Assembly: GCF_038024105.1 (NCBI RefSeq)
Contig: NZ_CP150661.1
Coordinates: 3,625,501 to 3,689,500, forward strand
Direction: 5' to 3'
DNA length: 64,000 nucleotides
Origin: Polaribacter butkevichii
Lineage (GTDB): Bacteria > Bacteroidota > Bacteroidia > Flavobacteriales > Flavobacteriaceae
The notes beneath the pieces are model-generated. The model saw only the letters and a program-made list of their open reading frames with translations, did no database searches and had not been told where the DNA came from. A program made the translations under genes and the position numbers. Of the stretch, positions 51,664-59,478 are shown piece by piece; within the stretch, counting starts at the first letter, position 1; the number at the start of each line of letters is the position of its first letter.

Positions 51664-53166
51664 ATGAAAATATTACTTCATAAAAAAGAAACAGAATTAG
51701 AGCTGTATTTTAATAAATTTAGAAAAAATATAGTTGGTGTAGATCAAACTTTTATGTTTCCATCCGGAGAAAAAAAACTTATTTACACAGATTGGACGGC
51801 TAGTGGTAGGCTTTACCGTCCTATTGAAGAGAGACTGTTATATAGTTTTGGCCCTTTTGTAGCCAATACACATACAGAAACATCAACTTGTGGTGCAGCA
51901 ATGACATTAGCTTATCATGAAGCAAGAACCAGAATAAAACAACATGTAAATGCATCTAAAAATGATGTATTAATTACAGAAGGTTCTGGTATGACTGGCG
52001 TTGTAAATAAGTTTCAAAGAATTCTAGGATTAAAAGTTTTAGAAAACTTAAAAGATTATACTGCAATTCCAGAAGCGTTAAGACCTGTTGTTTTTGTATC
52101 GCATATGGAGCATCACTCAAATCAAACCTCTTGGTTAGAAACCATTGCAAATGTTCAAGTAATTCCTAGTAATAATGAGGGACTTATTTGTTTAGAGAGT
52201 CTAGAAAAGCTTTTAATATCTTATGAAGCGCATCCTATAAAGATGGTTTCTGTAACCGCATGTTCTAACGTAACGGGTATTAAATTACCCTATCATAAAA
52301 TTGCAGCAATTACACATAAATACAATGGGCTTTGTTTTGTAGATTTTGCTTGTTCTGCACCTTATGTAGATATTGATATGCACCCAGAAAATGAAGAAGA
52401 ATATCTGGATGCTATTTTCTTTTCACCTCATAAATTTCTTGGAGGTCCTGGTAGTTCTGGAGTTTTAATTTTTAATAAAAAATTATATAAAAACACCGTG
52501 CCAGATAATCCTGGAGGAGGAACGGTCAGTTACACAAATCCTTGGGGGCAGCACGATTATTTTGACGATGTAGAAACTAGAGAAGACGGCGGTACTCCTG
52601 CATTTTTACAAACCATCAAAATAGCACTTGCCATTCAGTTAAAAGAAGAGATGAGTGTAAAGATGATAAAGCTTAGAGAAGATGAAATCAATGCTCGTAT
52701 TTTTGAAACATTAGAAGCTTTACCCGGAGTTAATATCTTAGCTCCAGATCAAAAAGACAGATTAGGAATTTTCTCATTTTATTTTGAAAATTACCATTTC
52801 AATTTGGTGGTTAAATTGCTAAATGATCATTTTGGTATTCAAACGCGCGGCGGATGTTCTTGTGCGGGTACTTATGGGCATTTTTTGCTAAATGTAGATC
52901 AGCAAACCTCAAGAAATATAGGACTTCAAATTCACGAAGGTTGTAATACAGAAAAACCGGGTTGGGTTCGTTTGTCTATACACCCAACAATGACAAACCA
53001 AGAAGTGAATTTTATTTGCGAATCTTTATTAGAACTATCTACTCATATTAAAGAATGGTCTAAATATTATCATTATGATATAATTAAAAACGATTACATA
53101 CATAATACCATTAAACCTATGGAAGGTGATTTGGTGCAAAATTGGTTTAATACTTTGACTATTTAA
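51664..53166 (+). CDS. Class V aminotransferase-fold PLP enzyme, cysteine-desulfurase-like
   Basis: A 500-residue PLP enzyme of aminotransferase class V. HMEHHSNQTSWLETIANV holds the conserved stacking and activating histidines. FVDFACSAPYVDIDM has the Asp that pairs with the PLP ring. FFSPHKFLGGPGSSGVL holds the Schiff-base Lys257. A C-terminal RGGCSCAGTYGH has Cys398 and Cys400 at the place where cysteine desulfurases carry their persulfide Cys. It is longer than SufS (about 410) owing to a C-terminal extension of some 90 residues. No signal peptide is visible, so it should be cytoplasmic. Its place after dsbD suggests that it takes sulfur from a cysteine-derived substrate delivered by this locus. 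Cysteate or selenocysteine lyase-like activity is the alternative. Confidence 0.87.
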   Translation: MKILLHKKETELELYFNKFRKNIVGVDQTFMFPSGEKKLIYTDWTASGRLYRPIEERLLYSFGPFVANTHTETSTCGAAMTLAYHEARTRIKQHVNASKNDVLITEGSGMTGVVNKFQRILGLKVLENLKDYTAIPEALRPVVFVSHMEHHSNQTSWLETIANVQVIPSNNEGLICLESLEKLLISYEAHPIKMVSVTACSNVTGIKLPYHKIAAITHKYNGLCFVDFACSAPYVDIDMHPENEEEYLDAIFFSPHKFLGGPGSSGVLIFNKKLYKNTVPDNPGGGTVSYTNPWGQHDYFDDVETREDGGTPAFLQTIKIALAIQLKEEMSVKMIKLREDEINARIFETLEALPGVNILAPDQKDRLGIFSFYFENYHFNLVVKLLNDHFGIQTRGGCSCAGTYGHFLLNVDQQTSRNIGLQIHEGCNTEKPGWVRLSIHPTMTNQEVNFICESLLELSTHIKEWSKYYHYDIIKNDYIHNTIKPMEGDLVQNWFNTLTI

Positions 53167-53197
53167 GTAGGTCTTAAAAAGTAAAATATATTTTAAT

Positions 53198-53247
53198 AAA
53201 CCTTTTTAGAAAGACGATATACTTGTCTTTTTATTAAGGTTTTTTTT
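53198..53247 (+). terminator. Terminator of the thiol-relay operon
   Basis: Nested stems AAACCTT/AAGGTTT (53198-53204 and 53236-53242) and AAAGAC/GTCTTT (53210-53215 and 53225-53230) are followed by a T run, 32 bp after the PLP enzyme stop. Confidence 0.75.
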
Positions 53248-53283
53248 GATCAAGTCAAAAAGTTGTGGAGTAGTATAAAAATA

Positions 53284-53366
53284 GTATGCAAATGAAAAAA
53301 CCAGTAATTTCCAAATCGTTGGAAAGTACTGGTTTTAGTGGTGACCATGCTAGGATTCAAACCTAG
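53284..53366 (+). repeat. Right-hand direct repeat: tRNA-Arg 3' end plus terminator
   Basis: The intact counterpart of the decayed copy at 31395-31476. It covers the tRNA terminator and the last ~28 bases of tRNA-Arg. The pair encloses the whole ECF/SusCD/thioredoxin locus. Confidence 0.6.
53295..53336 (-). terminator. Terminator of tRNA-Arg
   Basis: On the minus strand AAAACCAGTACTTTCC and GGAAATTACTGGTTTT form a long stem around AACGATTT, followed by a T run, immediately after the tRNA CCA. Confidence 0.9.
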
Positions 53367-53415
53367 AACCTCTTGAGCCGTAATCAAGTGCGCTATTCAG
53401 TTGCGCCACATGGCC
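53339..53415 (-). tRNA. tRNA-Arg (anticodon ACG)
   Basis: 77 nt on the minus strand. Acceptor arm GGCCATG pairs with CATGGTC (one G-T pair), followed by discriminator A and an encoded CCA. The anticodon arm is CTTGA, loop TTACGGC, TCAAG, giving ACG (read as ICG, Arg CGN). The T arm is CTAGG, TTTGAAT, CCTAG, and the D arm is GCGC with its partner GCGC. All stems are intact. Confidence 0.95.
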
Positions 53416-53475
53416 GTTAAGCGGGTGCAAATATAATATCATTTTTTGATAATGGAAAGAGAATTGTCTTTTTTT

Positions 53476-53706
53476 TTACGAATTTATTTTATTTTTAAAA
53501 GAATCTATAATTGGTTGCGCTTTTTCTACATCGGTATTATGTATAAATAACTCTACAGAATTAGTAGGAACACCAAAACCTGCTAACCTTCCAGATTCTA
53601 CGCGGTCGGTTATTCTTGAGTCAATGCCTTCTTCTTTTAATAAGGAGTGTAATCGATTTACTAATATAGAATTATCAGTAAACACTTTTGTATATTTTTC
53701 TAACAT
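53476..53706 (-). CDS. DUF2007 domain protein
   Basis: A 76-residue cytoplasmic protein with the DUF2007 pattern: YTKVFTDNSILVNRLHSLLK, then EEGIDSRITDR, ending VELFIHNTDVEKAQPIIDSF. The fold is a small alpha/beta sandwich distantly like PII/ferredoxin-type domains and is called a putative signal-transducing protein in databases. It is monocistronic, just beside tRNA-Arg. Function unknown. Confidence 0.85.
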   Translation of the reverse strand: MLEKYTKVFTDNSILVNRLHSLLKEEGIDSRITDRVESGRLAGFGVPTNSVELFIHNTDVEKAQPIIDSFKNKINS

Positions 53707-54410
53707 AATATTGTTTTTTTAGTTTAATGAGTTTTTAGTAATAAAAGCCATCTATCCAACAATTATTGGTTGAATTTTAGTCGCTTTAGAATATCCAATC
53801 CTTGTTTTAAGAAGGAAGGTAAGGTTCATTTTTTTATTTTTACAAGTGTTTCAAAACTTGCTTTTTGTTAGTCGTTAATAAACGACTAAATTTACTAAAA
53901 TAAACAACTCAAGGTTTAAAATTTGAGTTGTTTAAAGATAAGTTACTTTTTTTTCTTTTCCTCTTTTGTTGCGTTATTTTTTTTGTTAAAATAAAACTTC
54001 AAATATAAGATCAGAGATGGTTTCAGTAAATTTAATTAAGATAATAAACATAGTAATTTGGGTTTTTAAGTTAATAATTTTGGTCAATTTCGAAATTGTC
54101 TTATCAATATATAACCATTGAAGGCTTACTACCAAAAGAACAATTACTTATTAATTAAATTGATTTTCTATTTATAACTGTTAAAGTGTTTTTAGTTTTA
54201 ATGTGTAAGTTTGTTTACTTATATATTGTGTTTTATTGTAAGTGGTAATTGGGTTTTATGTGTAAAAGTTGTAGTATTTAAAGGCGTGTGCACTTGCTTT
54301 TTTTCTATTGCAAAGGAAAAAGGGTATTTTAAAATGCTTATTTGGGGCTTTTCATTTTTTCTTTTCTTCTTAAAGTGATAAAAATGTATCTTCGCCCAAA
54401 ACTATAACAC
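53707..54410. other. 704-bp intergenic region with two hairpins and no gene
   Basis: No coding frame is convincing. TTAGTCGTT (53868-53876) pairs with 53881-53889 around an AATA loop. AAACAACTCAA (53902-53912) pairs with 53923-53933. These back-to-back hairpins have no obvious parent gene, so a small RNA or a lost gene is possible. The right end holds the antiporter promoter, with TATCTTCG near 54387 resembling TAnnTTTG. Confidence 0.5.
53902..53934. terminator. Orphan terminator-like hairpin
   Basis: AAACAACTCAA and TTGAGTTGTTT form an 11-bp perfect stem with a 10-base loop, T-rich on the right and A-rich on the left. No adjacent gene accounts for it. Confidence 0.5.
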
Positions 54411-55349
54411 ATGAATTTTTTATTAATAATAGGTGGTTTGGTATTGTTAATTTTAGGAGGTAATTGGTTGTTAAAATCGGCGGTTGCTTTATCTTTAAAA
54501 TTAGATATTCCTAAAATAGTAATTGGTATGACGGTTGTTTCTTTTGCAACTTCGGCACCAGAGCTTATTGTAAGTATTAATGCTGCTTTAAGTGGAGCAT
54601 CTGATTTAGCTTTGGGGAATGTAATTGGTTCTAATATTGCTAATTTAGGCTTGGTTTTAGGAATTACTTTATTATTTGGAACCATGAATGTTCAAAAAAG
54701 TTTTTACAAAACAGATTGGCCGGTTATGATGATTGCTTCTGTTTTATTGTACTTTTTTTTAAGTGGAGATAATGTAATAACTAGAAATGAAGGGATTATT
54801 ATGTTTTCTTTTTTAGTAATCTTTCTAATATATTTATTGCGTTTTCAAAAAACTGCTGTTTTAGATGAGGTGCCAGAAGATGATGAGCCTTTGCCATTGT
54901 ATAAAATTGCACTTTTTTTAGTTCTTGGTGGTCTAGGTCTTTGGGGTGGTTCAGAATTATTGATAAAAGGGGCTACTTCTTTAGCGTTAGAGTTTGGGGT
55001 AAGTGAAAGAGTAATTGCTGTTACAGTAGTATCTATAGGAACCAGTATTCCTGAGCTTGCAGCGTCTATTATAGCCGTTTTAAAGAAAGAAAAAGCAATT
55101 TCTTTAGGAAACCTTATTGGTTCTAACGTATTTAATATTTTAGCTGTTTTAGGGATTACGTCGATAATAACACCTGTAGGAGTTACAGATCAAGGACAGG
55201 GGTTGTTAACAAATGATATTTTTTGGATGTTAGGAATTTCTTTTATCGTATTGCCTTTGGTTTTTATACCGAAAGGATATCGTTTAAATTGGAAAGATGG
55301 TGTGCTTTTATTAATAGCATATTTGGCCTTTTTATATGTAACAGTGTAA
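54411..55349 (+). CDS. Calcium/sodium antiporter, CaCA family (YrbG-like)
   Basis: A 312-residue inner-membrane cation antiporter with about ten helices. Both alpha repeats that form the ion site are present: VSFATSAPELIVSINAALSG with GNVIGSNIANLGLVLG in the first half, and VSIGTSIPELAASIIAVLKK with GNLIGSNVFNILAVLG in the second. The acidic residues sit in the PEL motifs. It exports Ca2+ (or K+) in exchange for Na+ or H+. Monocistronic, with a strong terminator shared with the convergent small secreted protein gene. Confidence 0.93.
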   Translation: MNFLLIIGGLVLLILGGNWLLKSAVALSLKLDIPKIVIGMTVVSFATSAPELIVSINAALSGASDLALGNVIGSNIANLGLVLGITLLFGTMNVQKSFYKTDWPVMMIASVLLYFFLSGDNVITRNEGIIMFSFLVIFLIYLLRFQKTAVLDEVPEDDEPLPLYKIALFLVLGGLGLWGGSELLIKGATSLALEFGVSERVIAVTVVSIGTSIPELAASIIAVLKKEKAISLGNLIGSNVFNILAVLGITSIITPVGVTDQGQGLLTNDIFWMLGISFIVLPLVFIPKGYRLNWKDGVLLLIAYLAFLYVTV

Positions 55350-55371
55350 CTGTTTTTAAGTTACGTTGCAA

Positions 55372-55410
55372 AAAAAAACTCTTGTATAGAAAAAATACAA
55401 GAGTTTTTTT
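55372..55410. terminator. Bidirectional terminator between the antiporter and small secreted protein genes
   Basis: AAAAAAACTCTTGTAT, a 7-base loop, then ATACAAGAGTTTTTTT: a 16-bp perfect stem between convergent genes. Confidence 0.92.
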
Positions 55411-55431
55411 AAAGATGAAATTAAAGTGAGT

Positions 55432-55731
55432 TTAGTCTTTTTTCCAAGGCTTATAATTTTTATACGCAGGTCCTGTTAGTTTGGTTTTATTAGATTTGGT
55501 AAAAGAGATTAATTTTAAATCTTTATTACTGGTTTCCCACACTTTTTGGTTTTTTATTTCAGATCCTTTTAATGCTTTTTTACTTGTATTTTTAAATACT
55601 AATGTCTTTTCTGCTTTGTGCATCCAAGGTTTGTAATTTTTATGCTCTGGTCCCGTAAATTCATTTCTTTTTTGAGCAAATACCGATACTGAAACGAATA
55701 ATAACACTACAATTAAACTTGTATTTTTCAT
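55432..55731 (-). CDS. Small secreted protein with a repeated TGPxxKNYKPW motif
   Basis: A 99-residue protein with a signal peptide ending SVFAQ (residue 20). The mature 79 residues are built from two related halves. FTGPEHKNYKPWMHK at ~25-39 and LTGPAYKNYKPWKKD at the C-terminus are near copies, and between them are the strands TLVFKNTSKKALKGSEIKNQ and LKLISFTKSNKTK. The net charge is strongly positive. No known domain is recognised; it is periplasmic or secreted. Upstream (minus-strand side) lies a two-component pair, with no sign of a shared transcript. Confidence 0.7.
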   Translation of the reverse strand: MKNTSLIVVLLFVSVSVFAQKRNEFTGPEHKNYKPWMHKAEKTLVFKNTSKKALKGSEIKNQKVWETSNKDLKLISFTKSNKTKLTGPAYKNYKPWKKD

Positions 55732-55855
55732 AATAAAAGTTTTTAAATTATACTAAATACTATCATTTAGCTTTTGTAAAAATACTTTAGAAAGTGGTGT
55801 TCTGCTATTATAAGAATATTGGTATTTTGCATCCGTATTTATACGGATAAGAAAT

Positions 55856-56482
55856 TTAGATAAGGTTGTTTTCTGTTGCTTTTTTAATTAAAGATGCAGT
55901 GTTTTTAACTTCTAGTTTTTTTAAGATATTAGCACGATGCGTTTCTATGGTTCTAGAACTAACAAATAATTTTGAAGCAATTTCTTTTGTAGTTAAGCCT
56001 TTACTAATTAGGGTTAAAACTTCCGATTCTTTGTTTGATAATTTTTTTTGACTAGTGTGTTGTGCAGACATAAAATTAATCATCTTTTCAGAAATCTGAT
56101 GGCTAAAATATTTTTTTCCGCTTGCAACAATTCTTATAGCTTTAAGAAGCTCATCTTCATCGGTGTTTTTTAGTAGGTATCCAAAAGCTCCGTTTTTAGC
56201 ACATTTGGCAATGTAGTTTCCATCATCGTGCATCGATAAGATAATTGGTTTTACAATGCTATTTAACTTTTTTAATTTTCTTAAAACTTCAAAACCATCT
56301 AGATTTGGCATGTTTATATCTAGTAAAACAATATCAATATCATTTTTTTCTGATAAAAAATTTAAAAACTCTGTACCATCAGATAATTCGGCAATAACAT
56401 CAATATCTTTTTGCTTTTTAAGAAGTTCTGCCAACCCCATTCTAAATAAATTATGGTCATCCGTAATTACAATTTTAATCAT
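55856..56482 (-). CDS. NarL/LuxR-type response regulator
   Basis: A 208-residue DNA-binding response regulator. The receiver domain (1-120) has the acidic pair in ITDDHNLF, the phosphoacceptor Asp55 in VLLDINMPNLDG and the conserved Lys in YLLKNTDEDE. The LuxR helix-turn-helix (~145-205) reads LSNKESEVLTLISKGLTTKE then IASKLFVSSRTIETHRANIL. Its first 8 bases overlap the end of the kinase gene, so the pair is translationally coupled. Confidence 0.95.
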   Translation of the reverse strand: MIKIVITDDHNLFRMGLAELLKKQKDIDVIAELSDGTEFLNFLSEKNDIDIVLLDINMPNLDGFEVLRKLKKLNSIVKPIILSMHDDGNYIAKCAKNGAFGYLLKNTDEDELLKAIRIVASGKKYFSHQISEKMINFMSAQHTSQKKLSNKESEVLTLISKGLTTKEIASKLFVSSRTIETHRANILKKLEVKNTASLIKKATENNLI

Positions 56483-58130
56483 TTTTATTGTTTTTTATAG
56501 GCATTTCAATTTCAAAAACAGTGCTATTGGTAGTCGATTCTATTAGAAAAGTACCGTCAAAAATTTCTACTCGTTCTTTTATGTTAGAAATACCTGAGCC
56601 CATGGTTACATTTTTAATATCAAAACCAATACCATTATCAAAATAATATAAAGATAAAAAATCATTAAACTCAGTTAATGTAATTCTTATTTCTGTAGCT
56701 TTAGAGTGTTTAATTGAGTTATTAATTAACTCTTGTGTTATTCTAAAAAGATTTATTTCTTGTTTTTTGTTGATCTTAGATTTTCCTTTTTTTGTAAGAT
56801 CTTCAAAGAATATAGAAGCTTTAATAGATTTTTTAATCGTATTAATGTAGTTAATAAGTGTAACACCAATGCCAAAATTGTCTAAGCTTGTGGGCATTAA
56901 AATATTTGTCATCTGTCTTACTTCGGTAATTGTGGTATCAATCATATTCTTCATGGTTTCTTTATGAGTTTTATCATAAATATTATTCTGAATATAAAGT
57001 CTGAGTGTTATTAATAATGGGCCAATACCATCATGTAATTCTCTTGCTAATCTCGCTCTTTCGTTTTCGAGGCCTTCTACCAGATAGCGTTTAGTAGATA
57101 GGTTTATTTCTTTTTCTATATTTCTATAAGAAGCCAGTTTTTCTCGCATTTTTAATAAACTGTGTCCTAATAAATCAGAATTACTTTTAGGTTGATATTC
57201 TGATGTTAGGTTCATTTCTCCGATATCCATAGAAAAAGCAACGGCTCCAGATAACATCGCTTTTAGATTGTTTAAAGCATTGGCTATTTCTATGATTTCT
57301 GTAGGACTATTTTTTATAGATAAATTGTTTTTATAATCTCCTTTAACCATTAAAAGGATGCTATTCTGTATTTTTTTGATAGGTTCTGTAATTATTTTTG
57401 TTAAAAACAGCGATAGTATTATGGATATGGTAATAATAATTAAAGTTAGAATAACCAGTTTTAAACGCATTTTTTGCAGCGGAATGGTAACTTCATCTAC
57501 ATCAATTTCAGAGAGAATTACCCAATTTAAATTGCCTATTTGTAAAGGATTGTATACACTATATACTTTTATATTTCTATAATCTAAAAAAACACCATTT
57601 CCATTTCCTTTTTTAAAAGCATTGGTGGTTCCTTTTGTTTTTGCAGCTATTTTATAAGGGGTAATTGTAGGGGAAAATCGAGACTGAGAACGTAATCTGT
57701 AATCAGATCCTACAAGGTAAGATTCTCCGCTAGATCCCATTCCTGTTCGTTCTAATAAGATTTGTTTTATTTTTTGATAAGAAATAATTTTTAAATATCG
57801 AATACTATCTTTAATTTTTATCAACCCAACGGAAGTCTGTTTTGTTGGGTGTAAGTCTGTTAAATCATAAATACCAGGAGTTAAAAACTTGTTTTCAGGT
57901 AATTTTATAATCGTATTTTTAGGGAGACTTGTGTAATTAAAGGCATTCCATTCTTTGTCTATTAAACGTTCTAATTGTATTTTTTTTAGTGTTTTAATAG
58001 AGTTTAAGTGCAATAATATACGTTGGTCTAAAACTTTAGAGAATTCAAAATAAAAGCTTAAAGACACAGCAGTAACTACAAAAATTACCAGTGTGTTCAT
58101 TATTAATAAAATCCATTTTTTTACTTTCAT
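56475..58130 (-). CDS. Sensor histidine kinase (HisKA_3, NarL partner) with extracytoplasmic sensor
   Basis: A 551-residue kinase. TM1 ~6-26; a periplasmic sensor domain ~30-220 of the Cache type (GMGSSGESYLVGSDYRLRSQ, VYNPLQIGNLNWVILSEID); TM2 ~223-243; HAMP-like ~245-300; the phosphoacceptor box LARELHDGIGPL (His366); then a HATPase with NNSIKHSKAT (N-box) and DNGIGFDI plus GSGISNIKERVEIFDG. The Cache motif is of the kind that binds small metabolites. Target genes are unknown; the pair is not flanked by an obvious effector operon. Confidence 0.94.
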   Translation of the reverse strand: MKVKKWILLIMNTLVIFVVTAVSLSFYFEFSKVLDQRILLHLNSIKTLKKIQLERLIDKEWNAFNYTSLPKNTIIKLPENKFLTPGIYDLTDLHPTKQTSVGLIKIKDSIRYLKIISYQKIKQILLERTGMGSSGESYLVGSDYRLRSQSRFSPTITPYKIAAKTKGTTNAFKKGNGNGVFLDYRNIKVYSVYNPLQIGNLNWVILSEIDVDEVTIPLQKMRLKLVILTLIIITISIILSLFLTKIITEPIKKIQNSILLMVKGDYKNNLSIKNSPTEIIEIANALNNLKAMLSGAVAFSMDIGEMNLTSEYQPKSNSDLLGHSLLKMREKLASYRNIEKEINLSTKRYLVEGLENERARLARELHDGIGPLLITLRLYIQNNIYDKTHKETMKNMIDTTITEVRQMTNILMPTSLDNFGIGVTLINYINTIKKSIKASIFFEDLTKKGKSKINKKQEINLFRITQELINNSIKHSKATEIRITLTEFNDFLSLYYFDNGIGFDIKNVTMGSGISNIKERVEIFDGTFLIESTTNSTVFEIEMPIKNNKND

Positions 58131-58227
58131 GCTAACAGCAGAATAATTAATGTAAGTCTTTAGGCAAATATATTATAAATAAAAATATTTAATTAATCTG
58201 TTATTAGTTTGGTGATTCTGTAAATAA

Positions 58228-58263
58228 AAAGAATCCGTTTTCAGTTAAGAAAACGGATTCTTT
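58228..58263 (-). terminator. Terminator after the GSII gene
   Basis: AAAGAATCCGTTTTC (58228-58242), loop AGTTAA, GAAAACGGATTCTTT (58249-58263). On the minus strand a T-rich tail follows. Confidence 0.88.
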
Positions 58264-58284
58264 AAGAAATTAAAATATTAAAAA

Positions 58285-59310
58285 TTAGTTAATATTAGCA
58301 GATTTTACAGTTTTAATAATTCTACCAGCAATTTTGTATGGGTCACCATTAGAAGCAGGTCTTCTGTCTTCTAACCAACCTTTCCAACCTTTTTCTACAG
58401 TAATAATAGGTATTCTAATAGATGCACCTCTATCTGAAACTCCGTAAGAGAAATCATGTATAGAAGCAGTTTCATGTTCACCTGTTAAACGTTGGTCGTT
58501 AAACTCACCATAAACAGCAATATGTTCTTTTACAACAGGTCTAAATGCTTCACATATTTTTTCATATGTTTCTTTAGAACCACAAGTTCTTAAAACAGTG
58601 TTAGAGAAGTTTGCATGCATACCAGAACCATTCCAATCCATATCTTTACCTAATGGTTTTGGATGATATTCAATATAGTAACCATGTTGTTCTGTTAATC
58701 TATCTAATAAATAACGAGCAATCCAAATTTCATCACCTGCTTTTTTTGCTCCTTTGGCAAATAATTGAAATTCCCATTGTCCAGATGCTACTTCTTGGTT
58801 AATTCCTTCAAAATTTAAACCTGCATCAATACATAAATCTGCATGTTCTTCAACTAGAAGTCTACCATGTGTATTTTTACCACCTACAGAACAGTAATAC
58901 ATTCCTTGTGGAGCTGGATAACCACCAATAGGGAAACCTAAAGGTAATTGTGTTTTTGTATCCATTATGAAATATTCTTGCTCAAAACCAAACCAAAAAT
59001 CATCATCTTCATCTTCTATAGTAGCTCTACCATTAGAAACGTGAGGAGTACCATCTGCATTTAAAACTTCTGTCATTACTAAGTAACCATTAATTCTTGC
59101 AGGGTCTGGATAGATTGCAACAGGTTTAAGTAAACAGTCTGAAGCTCCACCTGAAGCTTGTCTTGTAGACGAACCATCAAAAGACCAATTATCTAGCTCT
59201 TCTATAGTTCCTTGAAAGTTTTCATGCTCTTCAACTTTGGTTTTACTTCTCATATTCTGAGTTGGAAAATACCCGTCTAACCAAATGTATTCTAATTTAA
59301 TTTTTGCCAT
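58285..59310 (-). CDS. glnA: Glutamine synthetase, beta-grasp/catalytic GSII type
   Basis: A 341-residue ATP-dependent enzyme making glutamine from glutamate and ammonia. It is GSII: WSFDGSSTRQASGGASDCLL and NYN-less short form, FWFGFEQEYFIMD with the metal-binding glutamates, NFEGINQEVASGQWEFQLF, DWNGSGMHANFSN (ammonium and glutamate site) and a C-terminal HDFSYGVSDRGASIRIP. The start MAKIKLEYIWLDGYFPTQN at 59310 is the family start; the longer frame adds only 14 unrelated residues. It is divergent from a GSIII gene with a 168-bp shared region. Confidence 0.95.
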   Translation of the reverse strand: MAKIKLEYIWLDGYFPTQNMRSKTKVEEHENFQGTIEELDNWSFDGSSTRQASGGASDCLLKPVAIYPDPARINGYLVMTEVLNADGTPHVSNGRATIEDEDDDFWFGFEQEYFIMDTKTQLPLGFPIGGYPAPQGMYYCSVGGKNTHGRLLVEEHADLCIDAGLNFEGINQEVASGQWEFQLFAKGAKKAGDEIWIARYLLDRLTEQHGYYIEYHPKPLGKDMDWNGSGMHANFSNTVLRTCGSKETYEKICEAFRPVVKEHIAVYGEFNDQRLTGEHETASIHDFSYGVSDRGASIRIPIITVEKGWKGWLEDRRPASNGDPYKIAGRIIKTVKSANIN

Positions 59311-59435
59311 AATATATAATTGTTTATGTGATGTTCGTTCTACAAAAATCAAATAATTTAGTTACATATCAAAAAAAAGAGGGGGTAAATATTTAAAAAG
59401 CATAAAAAATAATTTTATCCCTAATTTCTAAAGGG

Positions 59436-59443
59436 TATATTTG
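59436..59443 (+). promoter_or_regulatory. -7 box of glnN
   Basis: TATATTTG is an exact TAnnTTTG match 36 bases before the GSIII ATG. It lies in the divergent glnA-glnN region. Confidence 0.55.
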
Positions 59444-59478
59444 TTTAAAGTTAAAAATAAGTAGAAAATTTTAATAAT

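Noticed and set aside
54338..54685. 115-codon minus-strand open frame overlapping the antiporter start
   Set aside because: It is antisense to the alpha-repeat region and lacks any signal; the antiporter is unambiguous.
55223..55429. 68-codon plus-strand frame over the antiporter end and its terminator
   Set aside because: It reads through the bidirectional terminator hairpin and encodes only out-of-frame hydrophobic sequence.
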